A DNA stretch of 56,334 bases from the NCBI GenBank assembly GCA_015492075.1, contig WGFU01000040.1, forward strand, positions 1-56,334, read 5' to 3'. The notes beneath the pieces were generated by a model, which made no database searches, was not told the origin of the DNA, and saw nothing but the letters and a program-made list of their open reading frames with translations. A program made the translations under genes and the position numbers. Below are positions 9,859 to 20,499 of this stretch, one piece after another (position 1 is the stretch's first letter; the number at the start of each line of letters is the position of its first letter). The DNA is from Gammaproteobacteria bacterium (GTDB taxonomy: Bacteria; Pseudomonadota; Gammaproteobacteria; GCA-2400775).

Positions 9859-12219
9859 TTAACGCTGAATCTGTACAGCTTGTTGGCTAAAGTCATACAT
9901 CATAGTCGCCGATACGGCTGCCGGCACGTACACACAATTATCAGCTACGCGCTCGTTGATCCGTAGCGGTAATGATATCTCAACACCCGACGCACTGAGA
10001 CGAACTTGATTCGCATCTGTCAGTCCGTGCTTTTCAGCGCATCGGCTATTCATACTCGCTGCCTGTGTATTTTTCGCATCAACGGTATTTTGTAACGCAG
10101 ACGCTCTACGAACGATGGCATCGACTGCATACATTGGTACGTCGCTGACAGTATAGACCTCACCGCCGCCTGTTTTCAGTTCAGCGGGACATCGCCAGCC
10201 ACCCAATAAGTCAGGTGAATCTGTCGTCATACGAGCGACTTCATCGCGTACTTCTTCTGAGCTGGTATAGTCGAAACCTTCAACCTGGCACAGATTACCG
10301 AGCACTCGCAGCACCTTCCAGGCAGGTCTTGCCTCGCCGGGCGGAGGAACAGAACCAGTAAAACTCTGCCAATTACCCTCGATATTAACAAATGTGCCAG
10401 ACGTTTCAGAAAATGCACCGATAGGCAGCAACACATCTGCATATTCACGCATTGTGTCGCTAACGTAAGCTGACAGCATCACCGTGAGTTCCGCATGGGA
10501 CAGCGCACTAATAGCCTGCTGAGCGTTAATAACATCAAACTCGGGTTCAATACCTAACAATATGTAGGACCTCAAACCTTGGGTCAGCATCTGCTGTGTA
10601 TTAAGCCCAACACGTGATGCTGCCACACCATCAACGACGCGATGCGGCACCGCACCAGCCAGCCATGCACCTGAGGAATTAGCTCCATCAGTCAATGCCC
10701 CCAGTGAGCTGTGGCTCATTTTCGCAATCGCAATCGCTAATGCCCTGATTGTGGCGTAATCATGATGATGTAATAACTGTGTACCCAGAATAACGGCTGA
10801 CTTGTCACCATCGCTTAACTGTTGCGCAATCGTACGCTGTGGCTGACTGACAGTGACGCCATTAACCAAGTTCGCAATACCCCCCGGAGCGCTTGCGCCC
10901 TTTTCTAGCAGTGCTTTGGCAATGCCTGCTAATTCACTGGCATAACAAGATGGTGATACGATAATGGTCTCTGCGGCAGAAAAACTGAGCTCATAGTCCA
11001 AGCCATTAACCAACGATACTTTAGCACCCGCCAACGCCGCCTTACGCAAGCGGTGCCCTGCAATAGGTTGCTCCTTGCGAATGTTGGAGCCGACCAACAG
11101 GGCGGCATCAAGCTGATCCAGCTCACGAATTTTTATGCCCAGTGACGGGTAAACCGGTGCAGTATCGTCGGCACTAAAATCCAGCTGGCGCATACGGTGG
11201 TCAACATTGCTGGAACCTAGATCACGCACCAGTTTTTGTAACAAGAAAGATTCTTCCAAAGTCGAGGATGGGGATAGCAAAGCACCTATCTGGTTAGCAC
11301 CGTGCTGCTCCCTAATCGTATCGAAAGACTGCGCGACCTTGGTCAGGGCCGTTTCCCAATCCACCTCCTGCCAAACACCACGTTCTTTAATCATGGGTTG
11401 CAACAAACGATCGTTGCTTAAACCTTGGTAGGAAAACCGGTCACGGTCAGAGATCCAGCACTCATTGATATCTTCGTTATCGCGTGGCAAAGCACGTTTA
11501 ATTTTATCAAAACGATTATGGAGAACAATGTTAGAACCCAAACAGTCATGCGGCGCAATAGTTTCGGTAGCACTTAATTCCCACGGACGTGATGTATAAC
11601 GAAACGGTTTCGAGGTTAAGGCGCCAACGGGACAAAGATCGATCATATTGCCAGACAACTCGGAATCGATACTCTTTTCTACATAGGTGCCGATTTCCAT
11701 ATGCTCACCACGACCAGTCGCGCCTAGCTCCATGATACCAGCAATCTCCTGACCAAAACGGACACAACGAGTGCAATGAATGCAGCGTGTCATATCAGTG
11801 CTAATCAATGAGCCAAGGTTTTTGTCCTTAACGACACGTTTAGCATCAGTATACTCAGAAGAATCGCCGCCGTAACCCATAGCAGTCTCCTGTAAATCAC
11901 ACTCACCGCCTTGATCACAAATTGGGCAATCCAACGGGTGGTTAATTAACAGGAATTCCATGGTGCCGCGCTGAGCCGCCAGCGCCTTGGGTGACTTGGT
12001 ATGAACTGTCATACCTTCCATCACCGGTGTTGCGCAAGCTGGTAGCGGTTTGGGCGCCTTTTCCACTTCGACCAAACACATGCGACAGTTAGCAGCAATT
12101 GACAGTTTCTCGTGATAGCAAAAACGCGGAATATAAATCCCCGCTTTATCAGCGACTTCAATCAACATAGCACCGCTTTCGGCTTCGAGCTTTTGACCGT
12201 CTATCTCAATGGTTACCAT
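9859..12219 (-). CDS. nuoG: NADH-quinone oxidoreductase subunit G (iron-sulfur)
   Basis: This 786-residue peripheral subunit belongs to the molybdopterin-oxidoreductase fold and carries several Fe-S clusters. From the N-terminus: a 2Fe-2S ferredoxin domain with CYHEKLSIAANCRMC and ACATPV, a His-containing segment HPLDCPICDQGGECDLQ (cluster N5), and the CIHCTRCVRFGQEIAG 4Fe-4S motif, then a large catalytically silent molybdopterin-like domain. An open frame continues 270 bases upstream into nuoF, but the start chosen is the ATG at 12219 (MVTIEIDGQKLE), which matches family N-termini and leaves a 16-bp gap after the nuoF stop. The ribosome-binding site there is weak. Confidence 0.93.
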   Translation of the reverse strand: MVTIEIDGQKLEAESGAMLIEVADKAGIYIPRFCYHEKLSIAANCRMCLVEVEKAPKPLPACATPVMEGMTVHTKSPKALAAQRGTMEFLLINHPLDCPICDQGGECDLQETAMGYGGDSSEYTDAKRVVKDKNLGSLISTDMTRCIHCTRCVRFGQEIAGIMELGATGRGEHMEIGTYVEKSIDSELSGNMIDLCPVGALTSKPFRYTSRPWELSATETIAPHDCLGSNIVLHNRFDKIKRALPRDNEDINECWISDRDRFSYQGLSNDRLLQPMIKERGVWQEVDWETALTKVAQSFDTIREQHGANQIGALLSPSSTLEESFLLQKLVRDLGSSNVDHRMRQLDFSADDTAPVYPSLGIKIRELDQLDAALLVGSNIRKEQPIAGHRLRKAALAGAKVSLVNGLDYELSFSAAETIIVSPSCYASELAGIAKALLEKGASAPGGIANLVNGVTVSQPQRTIAQQLSDGDKSAVILGTQLLHHHDYATIRALAIAIAKMSHSSLGALTDGANSSGAWLAGAVPHRVVDGVAASRVGLNTQQMLTQGLRSYILLGIEPEFDVINAQQAISALSHAELTVMLSAYVSDTMREYADVLLPIGAFSETSGTFVNIEGNWQSFTGSVPPPGEARPAWKVLRVLGNLCQVEGFDYTSSEEVRDEVARMTTDSPDLLGGWRCPAELKTGGGEVYTVSDVPMYAVDAIVRRASALQNTVDAKNTQAASMNSRCAEKHGLTDANQVRLSASGVEISLPLRINERVADNCVYVPAAVSATMMYDFSQQAVQIQR

Positions 12220-12235
12220 GGTAAATGCTCTATAA

Positions 12236-13516
12236 CTAGTGGACGCGTGAACCGACCATGCAGCGTTTATGCTCCACATGATAGGCAAACTCGTTACGGT
12301 AATGTCTAATAAAACTGGCAACCGGCATCGCTGCGGCATCACCCAAAGCACATATTGTGCGCCCTTCAATCTTGGCGGCGACATCTTCAAGCTTATCGAT
12401 ATCCTCAGGCCTACCCTTGCCGTGTTCAATACGATGCACGATGCGCGACAACCATCCAGTACCTTCGCGACATGGCGTGCATTGGCCACATGATTCTTCG
12501 AAATAAAAATGGGAAATACGCGCCAGTACTTTAACCATACAAGTCGAATCGTCCATCACGATGACCGATCCGGCGCCCAACATCGAGCCGGCTTGCACAA
12601 TGGCATCATAATCCATATCGACATTCATCATGATCTCACCAGGCAAGACTGGCACCGAGGAACCCCCAGGAATAACGGCTTTTAGTGTGGCCCCGTTTTT
12701 CATACCCCCCGCCAACTTCAATAATTCGGCAAATGGCGTGCCTAAGGGTACTTCGTAATTACCCGGCTTGTTGACGTGGCCTGAAACTGAAAAAATCTTG
12801 GTACCGCCATTATTGGGCTTGCCCAAATCAAGGAACCACTGACCGCCATTACGCAATATAGTCGGAACCGACGCTAAGGTCTCAGTATTGTTAATAGTCG
12901 TGGGACGACCATAGAGGCCGTAGCCGGCCGGGAAAGGGGGTTTAAATCGGGGCTGCCCTTTCTTGCCTTCCAGAGATTCGAGCAGTGCCGTTTCTTCGCC
13001 GCAAATATAGGCGCCTGCACCCGGGTGAGTAAAAAGATCAAAATCAATACCTGATCCCAAAATATTCTTACCAAGTAAACCCGCTGCATAGGCTTCTTCT
13101 ACCGCCTGCTCAAAGCGTTCAATGGGTTCATCAAACTCACCGCGGATATAATTATAGCCAACCGTTGCACCGATACAATAACCGGCAATGGCCATGCCTT
13201 CGATCAACGAGTGCGGATCAAAACGAAGAATATCGCGATCTTTAAATGTCCCGGGCTCACCTTCATCAGAGTTACAAACAATATATTTCTGACCATCAGC
13301 CTGACGCGGCATAAAACTCCATTTCAAACCAGTGGGAAAACCGGCACCACCACGACCGCGCAAGCACGAGGTTTTTAGCTCAGCAATAATTTCATCCGGC
13401 GGCGTTTTTTCTTTGAGAATTTTCTTCCACGCATCATAACCCTGGTTGCTGACATAGGTATCCAACTTCCATGGATTGGAAAGATGTAAATTACGGAAAC
13501 ATACTTCGTTAGCCAT
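12236..13516 (-). CDS. nuoF: NADH-quinone oxidoreductase subunit F (NADH/FMN)
   Basis: This 426-residue subunit is the NADH entry point of complex I. It binds NADH and FMN and holds cluster N3. Visible motifs are the nucleotide-binding loop [15 protein letters not shown] (about 51-65), the FMN/NADH segment [15 protein letters not shown] (about 81-95), [20 protein letters not shown] (about 165-185), and the C-terminal cluster motif [15 protein letters not shown]. Length fits the family. It is four bases after the nuoE stop. Confidence 0.96.
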   Translation of the reverse strand: MANEVCFRNLHLSNPWKLDTYVSNQGYDAWKKILKEKTPPDEIIAELKTSCLRGRGGAGFPTGLKWSFMPRQADGQKYIVCNSDEGEPGTFKDRDILRFDPHSLIEGMAIAGYCIGATVGYNYIRGEFDEPIERFEQAVEEAYAAGLLGKNILGSGIDFDLFTHPGAGAYICGEETALLESLEGKKGQPRFKPPFPAGYGLYGRPTTINNTETLASVPTILRNGGQWFLDLGKPNNGGTKIFSVSGHVNKPGNYEVPLGTPFAELLKLAGGMKNGATLKAVIPGGSSVPVLPGEIMMNVDMDYDAIVQAGSMLGAGSVIVMDDSTCMVKVLARISHFYFEESCGQCTPCREGTGWLSRIVHRIEHGKGRPEDIDKLEDVAAKIEGRTICALGDAAAMPVASFIRHYRNEFAYHVEHKRCMVGSRVH

Positions 13517-13520
13517 TGCT

Positions 13521-14015
13521 CTATTCCATCATCCCATCCAGAATTTCGTCAATCTTTTCTGGAGTCAAATTCTCATAATAGGCGCGGTCAACCTGCATCA
13601 TCGGTGCGCCGCCACAGGCGGCGAGGCATTCTACTTCACGTAACGTGAACTTATTGTCCGCGGTTGTTTCACCTAACTTGATGCCGAGTCGCCTCTGTAA
13701 ATGCGCCACAATCTCATCTGAACCGCACAGCATGCATGAGACATTGGTGCAGACATTAATTTTGTGGCGACCAGTCGGCTCGTGCACGAACATGCTGTAG
13801 AAGGTACCTACTTCATATACCGCTATACGTGCCATTCCCAAGTAATCAGCAACGGCATCCATCAGCTCAGTCGTAAGCCAACCACCATTGTCGCGTTGTA
13901 CTGCATGCAGTGCCGGAATAACGGCCGAGCATTTTTTCTCTGGTGGATAACGCTTTATCCATTTTTCAATCTCGCGAATCACTGGCTCGGAAAGCATTGA
14001 TCTTTGCTCTGACAT
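13521..14015 (-). CDS. nuoE: NADH-quinone oxidoreductase subunit E (2Fe-2S)
   Basis: This 164-residue subunit has a thioredoxin-like 2Fe-2S domain (cluster N1a) next to NuoF. The four-cysteine pattern is intact: two in [10 protein letters not shown] (about residues 88-97) and two in [14 protein letters not shown] (about 129-142). The helical N-terminus ([24 protein letters not shown]) is typical. Its start codon shares one base with the nuoD stop, so translation is probably coupled. Confidence 0.95.
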   Translation of the reverse strand: MSEQRSMLSEPVIREIEKWIKRYPPEKKCSAVIPALHAVQRDNGGWLTTELMDAVADYLGMARIAVYEVGTFYSMFVHEPTGRHKINVCTNVSCMLCGSDEIVAHLQRRLGIKLGETTADNKFTLREVECLAACGGAPMMQVDRAYYENLTPEKIDEILDGMME

Positions 14016-15268
14016 TAGCGATCCACCTCACCGAACACAATATCTTGCGTACCAAGAATAGACACCACATCAGCGAGCATATGCCCTTTGGTCATTTCAT
14101 CTAGTGATGCGAGATGCGCAAAACCAGGCGCCCTCACTTTTAGTCGGTAGGGTTTATTTGCGCCGTCAGACACAATGTAACAACCAAACTCTCCCTTAGG
14201 GTGTTCAACTGCGGCATAAACCTCACCGGGAGGAACCTGGTAACCCTCGGTAAACAACAAAAAATGATGAATCAGTGATTCCATATCACCTTTCATTTCT
14301 TCGCGCTGTGGCGGGGTCACTTTATGGTTTTCAAGCATAACGGGACCAGGGTTATTACGTAGCCACTGCACACACTGTCGAATAATTCTGTTTGATTGGC
14401 GCATTTCTTCAACGCGCACCAGATAACGATCATAACAATCACCGTTGACACCAACAGGGATGTCAAAATCAAGCTTGTCATAAACCTCATAAGGTTGCTT
14501 TTTACGCAGGTCCCATTCGACACCGGAACCACGCAACATCGGGCCGGTAAATCCCAGCTGCAGTGCGCGCTCAGGGCTTACCACACCAATATTAACCGTA
14601 CGCTGTTTCCATATACGATTATCCGTTAACAAGGTTTCATATTCATCAACGTATTGAGGAAAACGTTCGCTAAACTGCCAAAGAAAATCGAGTACAGAAC
14701 CCTGTCGGTCGGCATTTTTCTTTTTAACTTCACGCTCGCTATGCCACTTTGATGCTTCATACTGAGGCATACGCTCCGGCAGATCACGGTAAACACCCCC
14801 CGGGCGATAATAAGTTGCGTGTAAACGCGCGCCCGATACCGCTTCGTAGATATCCATGAGATCTTCGCGCTCACGAAAGCAATACAAAAAGACAGTCATT
14901 GCACCAATATCCAGCGCATGAGCGCCTAACCACAAACAGTGGTTTAAAATTCGAGTAATTTCATCAAACATGACCCGAATATACTGGGCGCGCTCCGGCA
15001 CTTCGATGTTCAGCAATTTTTCAATTGCCAACACATAACCATGTTCATTACACATCATGGAAACGTAGTCGAGCCTGTCCATATAACCGATGCTTTGGTT
15101 ATAGGGTTTGGTCTCTGCAAGCTTTTCGGTACCTCGATGCAACAAACCAATATGGGGATCAGCACGCTCGATAGTTTCGCCATCCATTTCAAGCACTAGA
15201 CGCAATACGCCATGAGCAGAAGGATGTTGCGGCCCGAAGTTCATCGTAAAGTTGCGAATCTCAGCCAT
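14015..15268 (-). CDS. nuoD: NADH-quinone oxidoreductase subunit D
   Basis: This 417-residue peripheral subunit is related to the large subunit of NiFe hydrogenases. With NuoB it forms the quinone-reduction site. Family motifs are [21 protein letters not shown] (about 11-31, containing the quinone-site histidine of the HPSAHG loop), [25 protein letters not shown] and the C-terminal APGFAHL...[18 protein letters not shown]. nuoC and nuoD are separate genes here, as in beta- and many gammaproteobacteria, not fused as in E. coli. It overlaps nuoC by 8 bp. Confidence 0.96.
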   Translation of the reverse strand: MAEIRNFTMNFGPQHPSAHGVLRLVLEMDGETIERADPHIGLLHRGTEKLAETKPYNQSIGYMDRLDYVSMMCNEHGYVLAIEKLLNIEVPERAQYIRVMFDEITRILNHCLWLGAHALDIGAMTVFLYCFREREDLMDIYEAVSGARLHATYYRPGGVYRDLPERMPQYEASKWHSEREVKKKNADRQGSVLDFLWQFSERFPQYVDEYETLLTDNRIWKQRTVNIGVVSPERALQLGFTGPMLRGSGVEWDLRKKQPYEVYDKLDFDIPVGVNGDCYDRYLVRVEEMRQSNRIIRQCVQWLRNNPGPVMLENHKVTPPQREEMKGDMESLIHHFLLFTEGYQVPPGEVYAAVEHPKGEFGCYIVSDGANKPYRLKVRAPGFAHLASLDEMTKGHMLADVVSILGTQDIVFGEVDR

Positions 15269-15884
15269 TATTTACCTCTTCGCCTTTGCCGAGATAGCGA
15301 TTATCTTCATGGTATTTACGGGGCACTAATACACGTGGTTCAATGCTAACCGGCTCGTAGACAACGCGATTTTTCTCTGGGTCGAAACGCATTTCAACAT
15401 GGCCGGAAATCGGGAAATCCTTGCGAAATGGATGACCGATAAAGCCATAGTCGGTTAACAAGCGACGCAGGTCAGGGTGGCCATAAAACAAGACACCAAA
15501 AAGGTCATAGGCTTCACGCTCGAACCAATCCGCGCAACGCCACACCTCCAGCACCGAGTCAACGCTTGGCTGCTCTTCACTTATATACACCTTCAGACGC
15601 AGACGTTGATTGTGTTTTATAGACAACAGATGATAGACCACGGCAAAACGTTTGGCTGGATCACATTTTTCGCCTGTGTATTCGAGGTAGTCAACCGCAC
15701 ACAAATCGATAAGTTGTTCAAAACTATAGTCAGCTCGATCGCGCAACTCGGCGCATAAAGATTTTATTGCATCGGCCCGAACCACTGCAGTGACTTCGTC
15801 ACCCACACCACAAGTGATGCTCTCAACGACATCGGCAAAATCGTCATTGAGACGCTTAAGCAGCATCTGCTCCATATTAGCCAT
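15261..15884 (-). CDS. nuoC: NADH-quinone oxidoreductase subunit C (30 kDa)
   Basis: This 207-residue peripheral structural subunit holds no cofactor but helps assemble the NuoB/D/I module. The family signature is [37 protein letters not shown] (about residues 123-158). The C-terminal tail [17 protein letters not shown] is typical of the unfused form. It starts 19 bp after nuoB and overlaps nuoD by 8 bp. Confidence 0.95.
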   Translation of the reverse strand: MANMEQMLLKRLNDDFADVVESITCGVGDEVTAVVRADAIKSLCAELRDRADYSFEQLIDLCAVDYLEYTGEKCDPAKRFAVVYHLLSIKHNQRLRLKVYISEEQPSVDSVLEVWRCADWFEREAYDLFGVLFYGHPDLRRLLTDYGFIGHPFRKDFPISGHVEMRFDPEKNRVVYEPVSIEPRVLVPRKYHEDNRYLGKGEEVNNG

Positions 15885-15903
15885 TAATGACTACCCTATC
15901 TCT

Positions 15904-16380
15904 TTAACGCGCAATCGTATTCGTGCGCTTGATTTTATTTTGTAATTGAATAATGCCAAACAACAAGGCCTCAGCCGTTGGCGGACAACCGGGTATATAG
16001 ATATCGACAGGTACAATCCTGTCACAGCCACGTACAACCGAGTAAGAATAATGATAATAACCACCGCCGTTGGCACATGAACCCATGGAAATCACCCAGC
16101 GCGGCTCGGCCATCTGCTCATACACTTTACGTAAAGCCGGGGCCATCTTGTTAACCAGGGTACCGGCAACAATCATCACGTCGGACTGGCGCGGACTAGG
16201 GCGAAAAACAACACCGAAGCGATCAAGATCATAGCGCGCCGCACCGGCATGCATCATTTCAACTGCGCAACAGGCCAGGCCAAAAGTCATTGGCCAAAGC
16301 GAACCGGTTCGCGCCCAATTAATGACTTTGTCAGCGGTAGTCGTGACTATACTTTTTTCAAGAACGCCTTCTATTCCCAT
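15904..16380 (-). CDS. nuoB: NADH-quinone oxidoreductase subunit B (cluster N2)
   Basis: This 158-residue subunit carries cluster N2, the last Fe-S centre before quinone. The unusual tandem cysteines are in [14 protein letters not shown] (about 35-48). The other two ligands are in [19 protein letters not shown] and [15 protein letters not shown]. The frame stays open for 37 residues upstream, but the ATG at 16380 ([22 protein letters not shown]) fits family N-termini. It overlaps the nuoA stop by 10 bp, implying coupling. Length matches the typical 158-160. Confidence 0.95.
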   Translation of the reverse strand: MGIEGVLEKSIVTTTADKVINWARTGSLWPMTFGLACCAVEMMHAGAARYDLDRFGVVFRPSPRQSDVMIVAGTLVNKMAPALRKVYEQMAEPRWVISMGSCANGGGYYHYSYSVVRGCDRIVPVDIYIPGCPPTAEALLFGIIQLQNKIKRTNTIAR

Positions 16381-16727
16381 TGCAGCGCCCCTTTTTTCCA
16401 CTCGTAGATAAAGCCTACGACGAGAATACCCAAAAACACCATCATTGCTGCAAAACCAAACCAGCCGATTTGATCCAGCACGACTGCCCACGGAAAGAGA
16501 AAGGCAATTTCAAGATCAAAAATAATAAACAGAATAGCAACGAGGTAATAACGCACATCGAATTTCATGCGCGAATCTTCAAAGGCTTCAAAACCACATT
16601 CGTAGGGGGAGTTCTTTTTTTGATCAGGGCGATGCGGTGCCATCATAAAGCCCATCACCAACGGACCGACACCAAACACGAAGCCCATAACGATAAACAC
16701 CAAAATTGGTAGGTAGTTATCAAGCAT
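16371..16727 (-). CDS. nuoA: NADH-quinone oxidoreductase subunit A
   Basis: This 118-residue membrane subunit has three transmembrane helices and is the first gene of the nuo operon. The conserved loop [44 protein letters not shown] (about residues 37-80) includes the loop cysteine near the quinone site and the membrane acidic residues. No Shine-Dalgarno-like purine run precedes the ATG. A good -35/-10 pair ends only six bases before it, so the message may begin at the start codon itself. Confidence 0.95.
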   Translation of the reverse strand: MLDNYLPILVFIVMGFVFGVGPLVMGFMMAPHRPDQKKNSPYECGFEAFEDSRMKFDVRYYLVAILFIIFDLEIAFLFPWAVVLDQIGWFGFAAMMVFLGILVVGFIYEWKKGALQWE

Positions 16728-16733
16728 GCGCGG

Positions 16734-16763
16734 AGTCTACGGCCAGAGCCGTTCCACTGTCAA
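16734..16763 (-). promoter_or_regulatory. Sigma-70-type promoter abutting nuoA
   Basis: On the minus strand a perfect TTGACA (16758-16763) is followed by an 18-bp spacer and TAGACT (16734-16739). The nuoA ATG begins six bases after the -10 box, about where transcription should start. This suggests a leaderless nuo message, or transcription mainly from farther upstream, since the tRNA-Leu gene lies only 86 bp away in the same direction. Confidence 0.55.
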
Positions 16764-16813
16764 CGAAGTCCATTTTTTTATCATTATAAATCATAAGCTT
16801 ATGCCCATAATTA

Positions 16814-16898
16814 TGGTGCCGATGGCCGGAGTCGAACCGGCACGGCTTGCGCCACTGCCCCCTCAAGACAGCGTGTCTACCAATTCCACCACATCGGC
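16814..16898 (-). tRNA. leuU: tRNA-Leu, anticodon GAG
   Basis: This 85-nt sequence folds as a class II tRNA. The acceptor stem is GCCGATG/CATCGGC, the D-loop contains AATTGGTAGACAC, the anticodon stem is CTGTC/GGCAG around the loop TTGAGGG (anticodon GAG, reading CUC/CUU), and there is a long variable arm and a TPsiC arm GCCGG-TTCGACT-CCGGC. The 3' CCA is encoded. Position after secG is the same as E. coli leuU and the Pseudomonas tRNA-Leu. The CCA end overlaps a 12-bp AT-rich palindrome (CCATAATTATGG). Confidence 0.97.
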
Positions 16899-16950
16899 CA
16901 AATAATAGATCGCAGCTCTTGTTAAGAATGCGCGATCACTATACTACGTC

Positions 16951-17355
16951 TTAATGGTTCGTGCCTTCTGCTGTGAAGTCACTCGTTTCCTCAGGCAATA
17001 AGGGTACATCTGCGGGCAGATGCAATACCTCAGAAATATCATCTTGGGGGATATCGGCACTGACAGGAGCGCCATTATTCGTGACGCCAACAGTTCCCAC
17101 AGTGACACCACTCGAACTCGTTGTCTGCCCCACTGACAAATAGGCCAGCGTTAATGAGGTAACAAAAAACACGGTCGCCAAAACAGCGGTTGTGCGCGTC
17201 AAAAAGGAGCCCGAGCCCTGGCTGCCAAAAACGGTTTGTGACGCACCACTACCAAAAGCAGCCCCCGCATCGGCGCCCTTGCCATGCTGCAACAAAACCA
17301 GCCCAACGAGGGCAACGGCGATCACGACATGAACGAGCAATAAAATTGTTTGCAT
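16951..17355 (-). CDS. secG: Preprotein translocase subunit SecG
   Basis: This 134-residue inner-membrane protein is the auxiliary subunit of the SecYEG channel. It has two transmembrane helices: residues about 4-21, and about 57-73 with the sequence LTRTTAVLATVFFVTSL. Between them is the family motif LLQHGKGADAGAAFGSGASQTVFGSQGSGSFL (about 21-52). The C-terminal 60 residues are a poorly conserved acidic/Thr-rich tail, as usual for SecG. The gene lies 6 bp after tpiA and is followed by tRNA-Leu. Confidence 0.93.
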   Translation of the reverse strand: MQTILLLVHVVIAVALVGLVLLQHGKGADAGAAFGSGASQTVFGSQGSGSFLTRTTAVLATVFFVTSLTLAYLSVGQTTSSSGVTVGTVGVTNNGAPVSADIPQDDISEVLHLPADVPLLPEETSDFTAEGTNH

Positions 17356-17361
17356 AAAATC

Positions 17362-18120
17362 CTACGCGCTGGTAGCGCGACAAATATCCAAAAATGACTG
17401 CGCATCAAGCGATGCGCCACCAATAAGCCCGCCATCGATATCTGCCTGCGAAAACAGTTCTGCAGCATTATCCGGTTTCACACTGCCACCATAGAGTATT
17501 TGAACTCCTGCTGCGACCTTGGCATCTTTTTTGGCAATCCGCTGACGAATGAACGCATGCACTTCCTGCGCTTGTGCAGGGCTTGCACTCATCCCTGTCC
17601 CAATCGCCCAAACAGGCTCATAGGCGATCACCGCGCCACGCAGACCTTCAACGCCGCCTGGCAGTGTAAGTATAACATCGAGCTGACGCGCAATGACGCT
17701 TTCGGTCTGATTTTGCTGACGTTCTTGGAGTAATTCTCCCAGGCAAAATATCGGGGTCAAACCGTTTTCAAGCGCGACGGTAAATTTGCGGGCAACCAGT
17801 TCATCACTCTCGCCATATAAGGCACGACGCTCAGAATGGCCGACAATGACATATTTGCAATCGAAATCTTTCAGCATAGCGCCAGCGATTTCACCGGTGA
17901 ACGCCCCCGGTTCCCGGTCACTGAGGTTTTGCGCCCCTAAGGCGATACGCGTGTCGCTCAGCATCCTCTGCACATCAGCCAGATAGACAAAACTCGGACA
18001 TACCGCGACTGCTGCATTGGTAACAGAATCGATACCTTGTATAAGACCCTCAACGAGTTCGCACACGCTGGCACGTGACCCATTCATCTTCCAATTACCC
18101 GCTACAAACGGCTGTCGCAT
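17362..18120 (-). CDS. tpiA: Triose-phosphate isomerase
   Basis: This 252-residue TIM-barrel enzyme interconverts dihydroxyacetone phosphate and glyceraldehyde-3-phosphate. Catalytic motifs are present: GNWKMNG (lysine 11), VIVGHSERR (catalytic histidine) and VIAYEPVWAIGTG (catalytic glutamate), followed by the phosphate-binding ILYGGSVKPDNA. The open frame begins five codons earlier at 18135, but the ATG at 18120 (MRQPFVAGNWK) fits homologues and has a GGAG box nine bases upstream. tpiA sits between glmM and secG, as in Pseudomonas and Legionella but not in E. coli. Confidence 0.95.
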   Translation of the reverse strand: MRQPFVAGNWKMNGSRASVCELVEGLIQGIDSVTNAAVAVCPSFVYLADVQRMLSDTRIALGAQNLSDREPGAFTGEIAGAMLKDFDCKYVIVGHSERRALYGESDELVARKFTVALENGLTPIFCLGELLQERQQNQTESVIARQLDVILTLPGGVEGLRGAVIAYEPVWAIGTGMSASPAQAQEVHAFIRQRIAKKDAKVAAGVQILYGGSVKPDNAAELFSQADIDGGLIGGASLDAQSFLDICRATSA

Positions 18121-18269
18121 TGAGATGCGCTCCATAGCTCAAAATAGCCACGCATCTTAGCGAGACGGCCGCAATAAATCAATTTGGAATGGTCAATAAC
18201 TACGCGAAAGGTGAGAAAAACCAGGAATCAATTTACTTTACCCGGTAATGCACAATGTCAGTGCATACT

Positions 18270-19610
18270 TCAGGCGCGCTCAGCGATAACCGCAGCGATG
18301 CCATCTGCCAGACGACCAATCTGCGCTGCATCTTCACCCTCCACCATGACACGCACTACAGGCTCGGTACCCGACGGGCGCAACAATACACGGCCTCTAT
18401 CGCCGAGCTCGGTTTTAGCAGCAAGTACTGCCGCTTGCGTGCCATCATATTGTACTACGCTGGCGTCGGCCTTCACATTAATCATGATTTGTGGGGTTTT
18501 ACTCACTTCGGAAGTGATCTCGTGCAAGCTGTATGACATCCCCGACAAGGCAGCCAGCACCTGCAGCGCGGCAATGACACCGTCACCGGTCGATGTTCTG
18601 TCAAGGCAAATGATGTGGCCTGAAGTTTCACCACCCAAAATCAAACCATGTTTTTTCATTAACTCCAGCACATAACGATCACCTACTGCAGCGCGTGCCA
18701 GTCTGATCCCTCGATTTGCCAATGCCTTCTCAAGACCAAGATTACTCATCAAGGTGCCGACCACCATCTTGTCGCGACCGAGCCCCTTTCCAAGCAAACG
18801 ATGGCACGCTATTACATAGAGCAAATCATCACCGTCAAGTATGTTACCCAGATGATCGACCATCATTACTCGATCGCCATCGCCATCCAATGCTATACCG
18901 ACATCAGCGCCGTGCTCTAATACCGCCTTGCTTAGCGTTTGCGGATGTAAGGCGCCGCAAGCCTCGTTAATATTAAAGCCGTCGGGTTGGTTACCTATTT
19001 CTATAACCTCGGCACCGCGTTCACGAAATACACTGCCGGCGACGTGGTAGGTCGCACCATTGGCGCAATCAACAACGATTTTTGTGCCGGCCAAATCCAG
19101 ATTGCGCGGCACTGTACTCTTACAATATTCGATATAACGCCCCGCGGCATCCTCCACACGCAGCGCCTTACCTAACATCGAAGATCCCACTGTCTCCAAT
19201 GGTTTTTCCATTTCAGCCTCAATAGCGCGCTCGATCTCGTCGTCAAGCTTACTGCCATCGGCGGAAAAAAACTTAATCCCATTGTCATAATAGGGGTTAT
19301 GCGATGCACTAATGACAATTCCCGCCTGGGCGTGAAGTGTATGAGTGAGATAGGCCACCGCGGGCGTCGGCATGGGACCACTTAGTAAAATGTCAACGCC
19401 AGCGGCAGACAAACCCGCTTGCAAAGAAGACTCGAACATATACCCCGACACCCGTGTGTCTTTACCAATGAGTACTTTGCCCTTACCACTGTGTCCTTTA
19501 CATAAGACGCGCCCTGCTGCCCAGCCAAGCTTCAAAACAAACTCTGGTGTTATGGGATAGGTTCCTACTTTGCCGCGGATACCATCGGTACCAAAATATT
19601 GTCGATTCAT
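18270..19610 (-). CDS. glmM: Phosphoglucosamine mutase
   Basis: This 446-residue enzyme converts glucosamine-6-phosphate to glucosamine-1-phosphate for UDP-GlcNAc and hence peptidoglycan and LPS. Motifs: FGTDGIRG at residues 6-13, the phosphoserine loop [15 protein letters not shown] (serine 103), the metal-binding ALDGDGDR, and the C-terminal phosphate-binding [14 protein letters not shown]. The frame extends 30 bases upstream into the end of folP, but the ATG at 19610 gives the family N-terminus [10 protein letters not shown] and a length equal to E. coli GlmM (445). It begins 13 bp after the folP stop. Confidence 0.95.
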   Translation of the reverse strand: MNRQYFGTDGIRGKVGTYPITPEFVLKLGWAAGRVLCKGHSGKGKVLIGKDTRVSGYMFESSLQAGLSAAGVDILLSGPMPTPAVAYLTHTLHAQAGIVISASHNPYYDNGIKFFSADGSKLDDEIERAIEAEMEKPLETVGSSMLGKALRVEDAAGRYIEYCKSTVPRNLDLAGTKIVVDCANGATYHVAGSVFRERGAEVIEIGNQPDGFNINEACGALHPQTLSKAVLEHGADVGIALDGDGDRVMMVDHLGNILDGDDLLYVIACHRLLGKGLGRDKMVVGTLMSNLGLEKALANRGIRLARAAVGDRYVLELMKKHGLILGGETSGHIICLDRTSTGDGVIAALQVLAALSGMSYSLHEITSEVSKTPQIMINVKADASVVQYDGTQAAVLAAKTELGDRGRVLLRPSGTEPVVRVMVEGEDAAQIGRLADGIAAVIAERA

Positions 19611-19623
19611 TTTAACAAGCCCA

Positions 19624-20484
19624 TTATTGACTTTTTTCATTGTTGTGCCCTGCGCTCAATTTTCGCAGGGCCTGTACCACCTTGAGCACATCGTGTGTTG
19701 CTGCCACATCATGGGTTCGAACAATCGTCGCCCCCTTGTCCAGCAACAGCGCTGTCATGGCCAAACAGCCATAGAGCCGTTCTTGAATGCTGGCATGGAG
19801 TATAGCGTCAAAAAACGATTTACGTGAAACGCCAATCAGCACCGGCAAACCCAGCGACACGAATTGATCCAGATGTTGCGCCAAGGCCAGGTTATGCGCC
19901 AAGGTTTTACCAAAACCAAAACCAGGGTCAATAATGAGCCGTTCACGCGCAATGCCGGCTTCAACGCAAGTCCTAATTCTATCTGCCAGAAACACCATCA
20001 CATCAGAGACTACATCGTTATATTGAGGGTTTGTTTGCATGGTCTGTGGTGTACCGACGGCATGCATCAGGCAAACGGGAACATCGCTGTTGCGAGCGAC
20101 CTCAAGGGTTCCAGGATGGCTGAGCGCCCTGACATCGTTAATCATGCCGGCACCAGCCGCCAGCGCTGCTTGCATTACTTCAGGTTTGCTGGTGTCGATG
20201 GATACAGTAACCTCTAATGCAGCAGTAATCGCCTCTATAACAGGGACAACCCGCTGGATTTCTACTTGCGCTGCAACCGGCTCGGCACCGGGTCGGGTTG
20301 ACTCGCCGCCAACGTCGATGATGCTTGCACCCTGTTCCACCATCGCCCGCGCTCGGATAAGGGCAGCATCAGGTCCAACAAAAAGACCCCCGTCCGAAAA
20401 GGAATCGGGGGTCACATTAAGTATCCCCATCAGCCGGGGAGTATTCAGATCAATCACTTTTAGCCAAAAGCTTGTGTGATTCAA
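19624..20484 (-). CDS. folP: Dihydropteroate synthase
   Basis: This 286-residue TIM-barrel enzyme joins 6-hydroxymethyl-dihydropterin pyrophosphate and p-aminobenzoate in folate synthesis; it is the sulfonamide target. The two signatures are intact: [15 protein letters not shown] (about 19-33) and [16 protein letters not shown] (about 55-70). Later are [16 protein letters not shown] and [12 protein letters not shown]. The start at 20484 is a TTG with no clear ribosome-binding site, 15 bp after ftsH. It gives the usual ~20 residues before MGILN, but an internal GTG nine codons later is an alternative. Confidence 0.93.
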   Translation of the reverse strand: MNHTSFWLKVIDLNTPRLMGILNVTPDSFSDGGLFVGPDAALIRARAMVEQGASIIDVGGESTRPGAEPVAAQVEIQRVVPVIEAITAALEVTVSIDTSKPEVMQAALAAGAGMINDVRALSHPGTLEVARNSDVPVCLMHAVGTPQTMQTNPQYNDVVSDVMVFLADRIRTCVEAGIARERLIIDPGFGFGKTLAHNLALAQHLDQFVSLGLPVLIGVSRKSFFDAILHASIQERLYGCLAMTALLLDKGATIVRTHDVAATHDVLKVVQALRKLSAGHNNEKSQ

Positions 20485-20499
20485 TATGAGACTAGGTGA

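Noticed and set aside
12220-12489. 90-residue N-terminal extension of nuoG
   Set aside because: It overlaps the end of nuoF in another frame and does not resemble NuoG; the ATG at 12219 gives the family N-terminus.
16801-16825. AT-rich palindromes CCATAATTATGG and CATAAGCTTATG as terminators after tRNA-Leu
   Set aside because: They lack GC-rich stems and a downstream T run; they are noted only as palindromes.
18184-18675. 163-codon plus-strand frame opposite glmM
   Set aside because: Lies wholly across a conserved enzyme gene; residue pattern is that of an antisense shadow.
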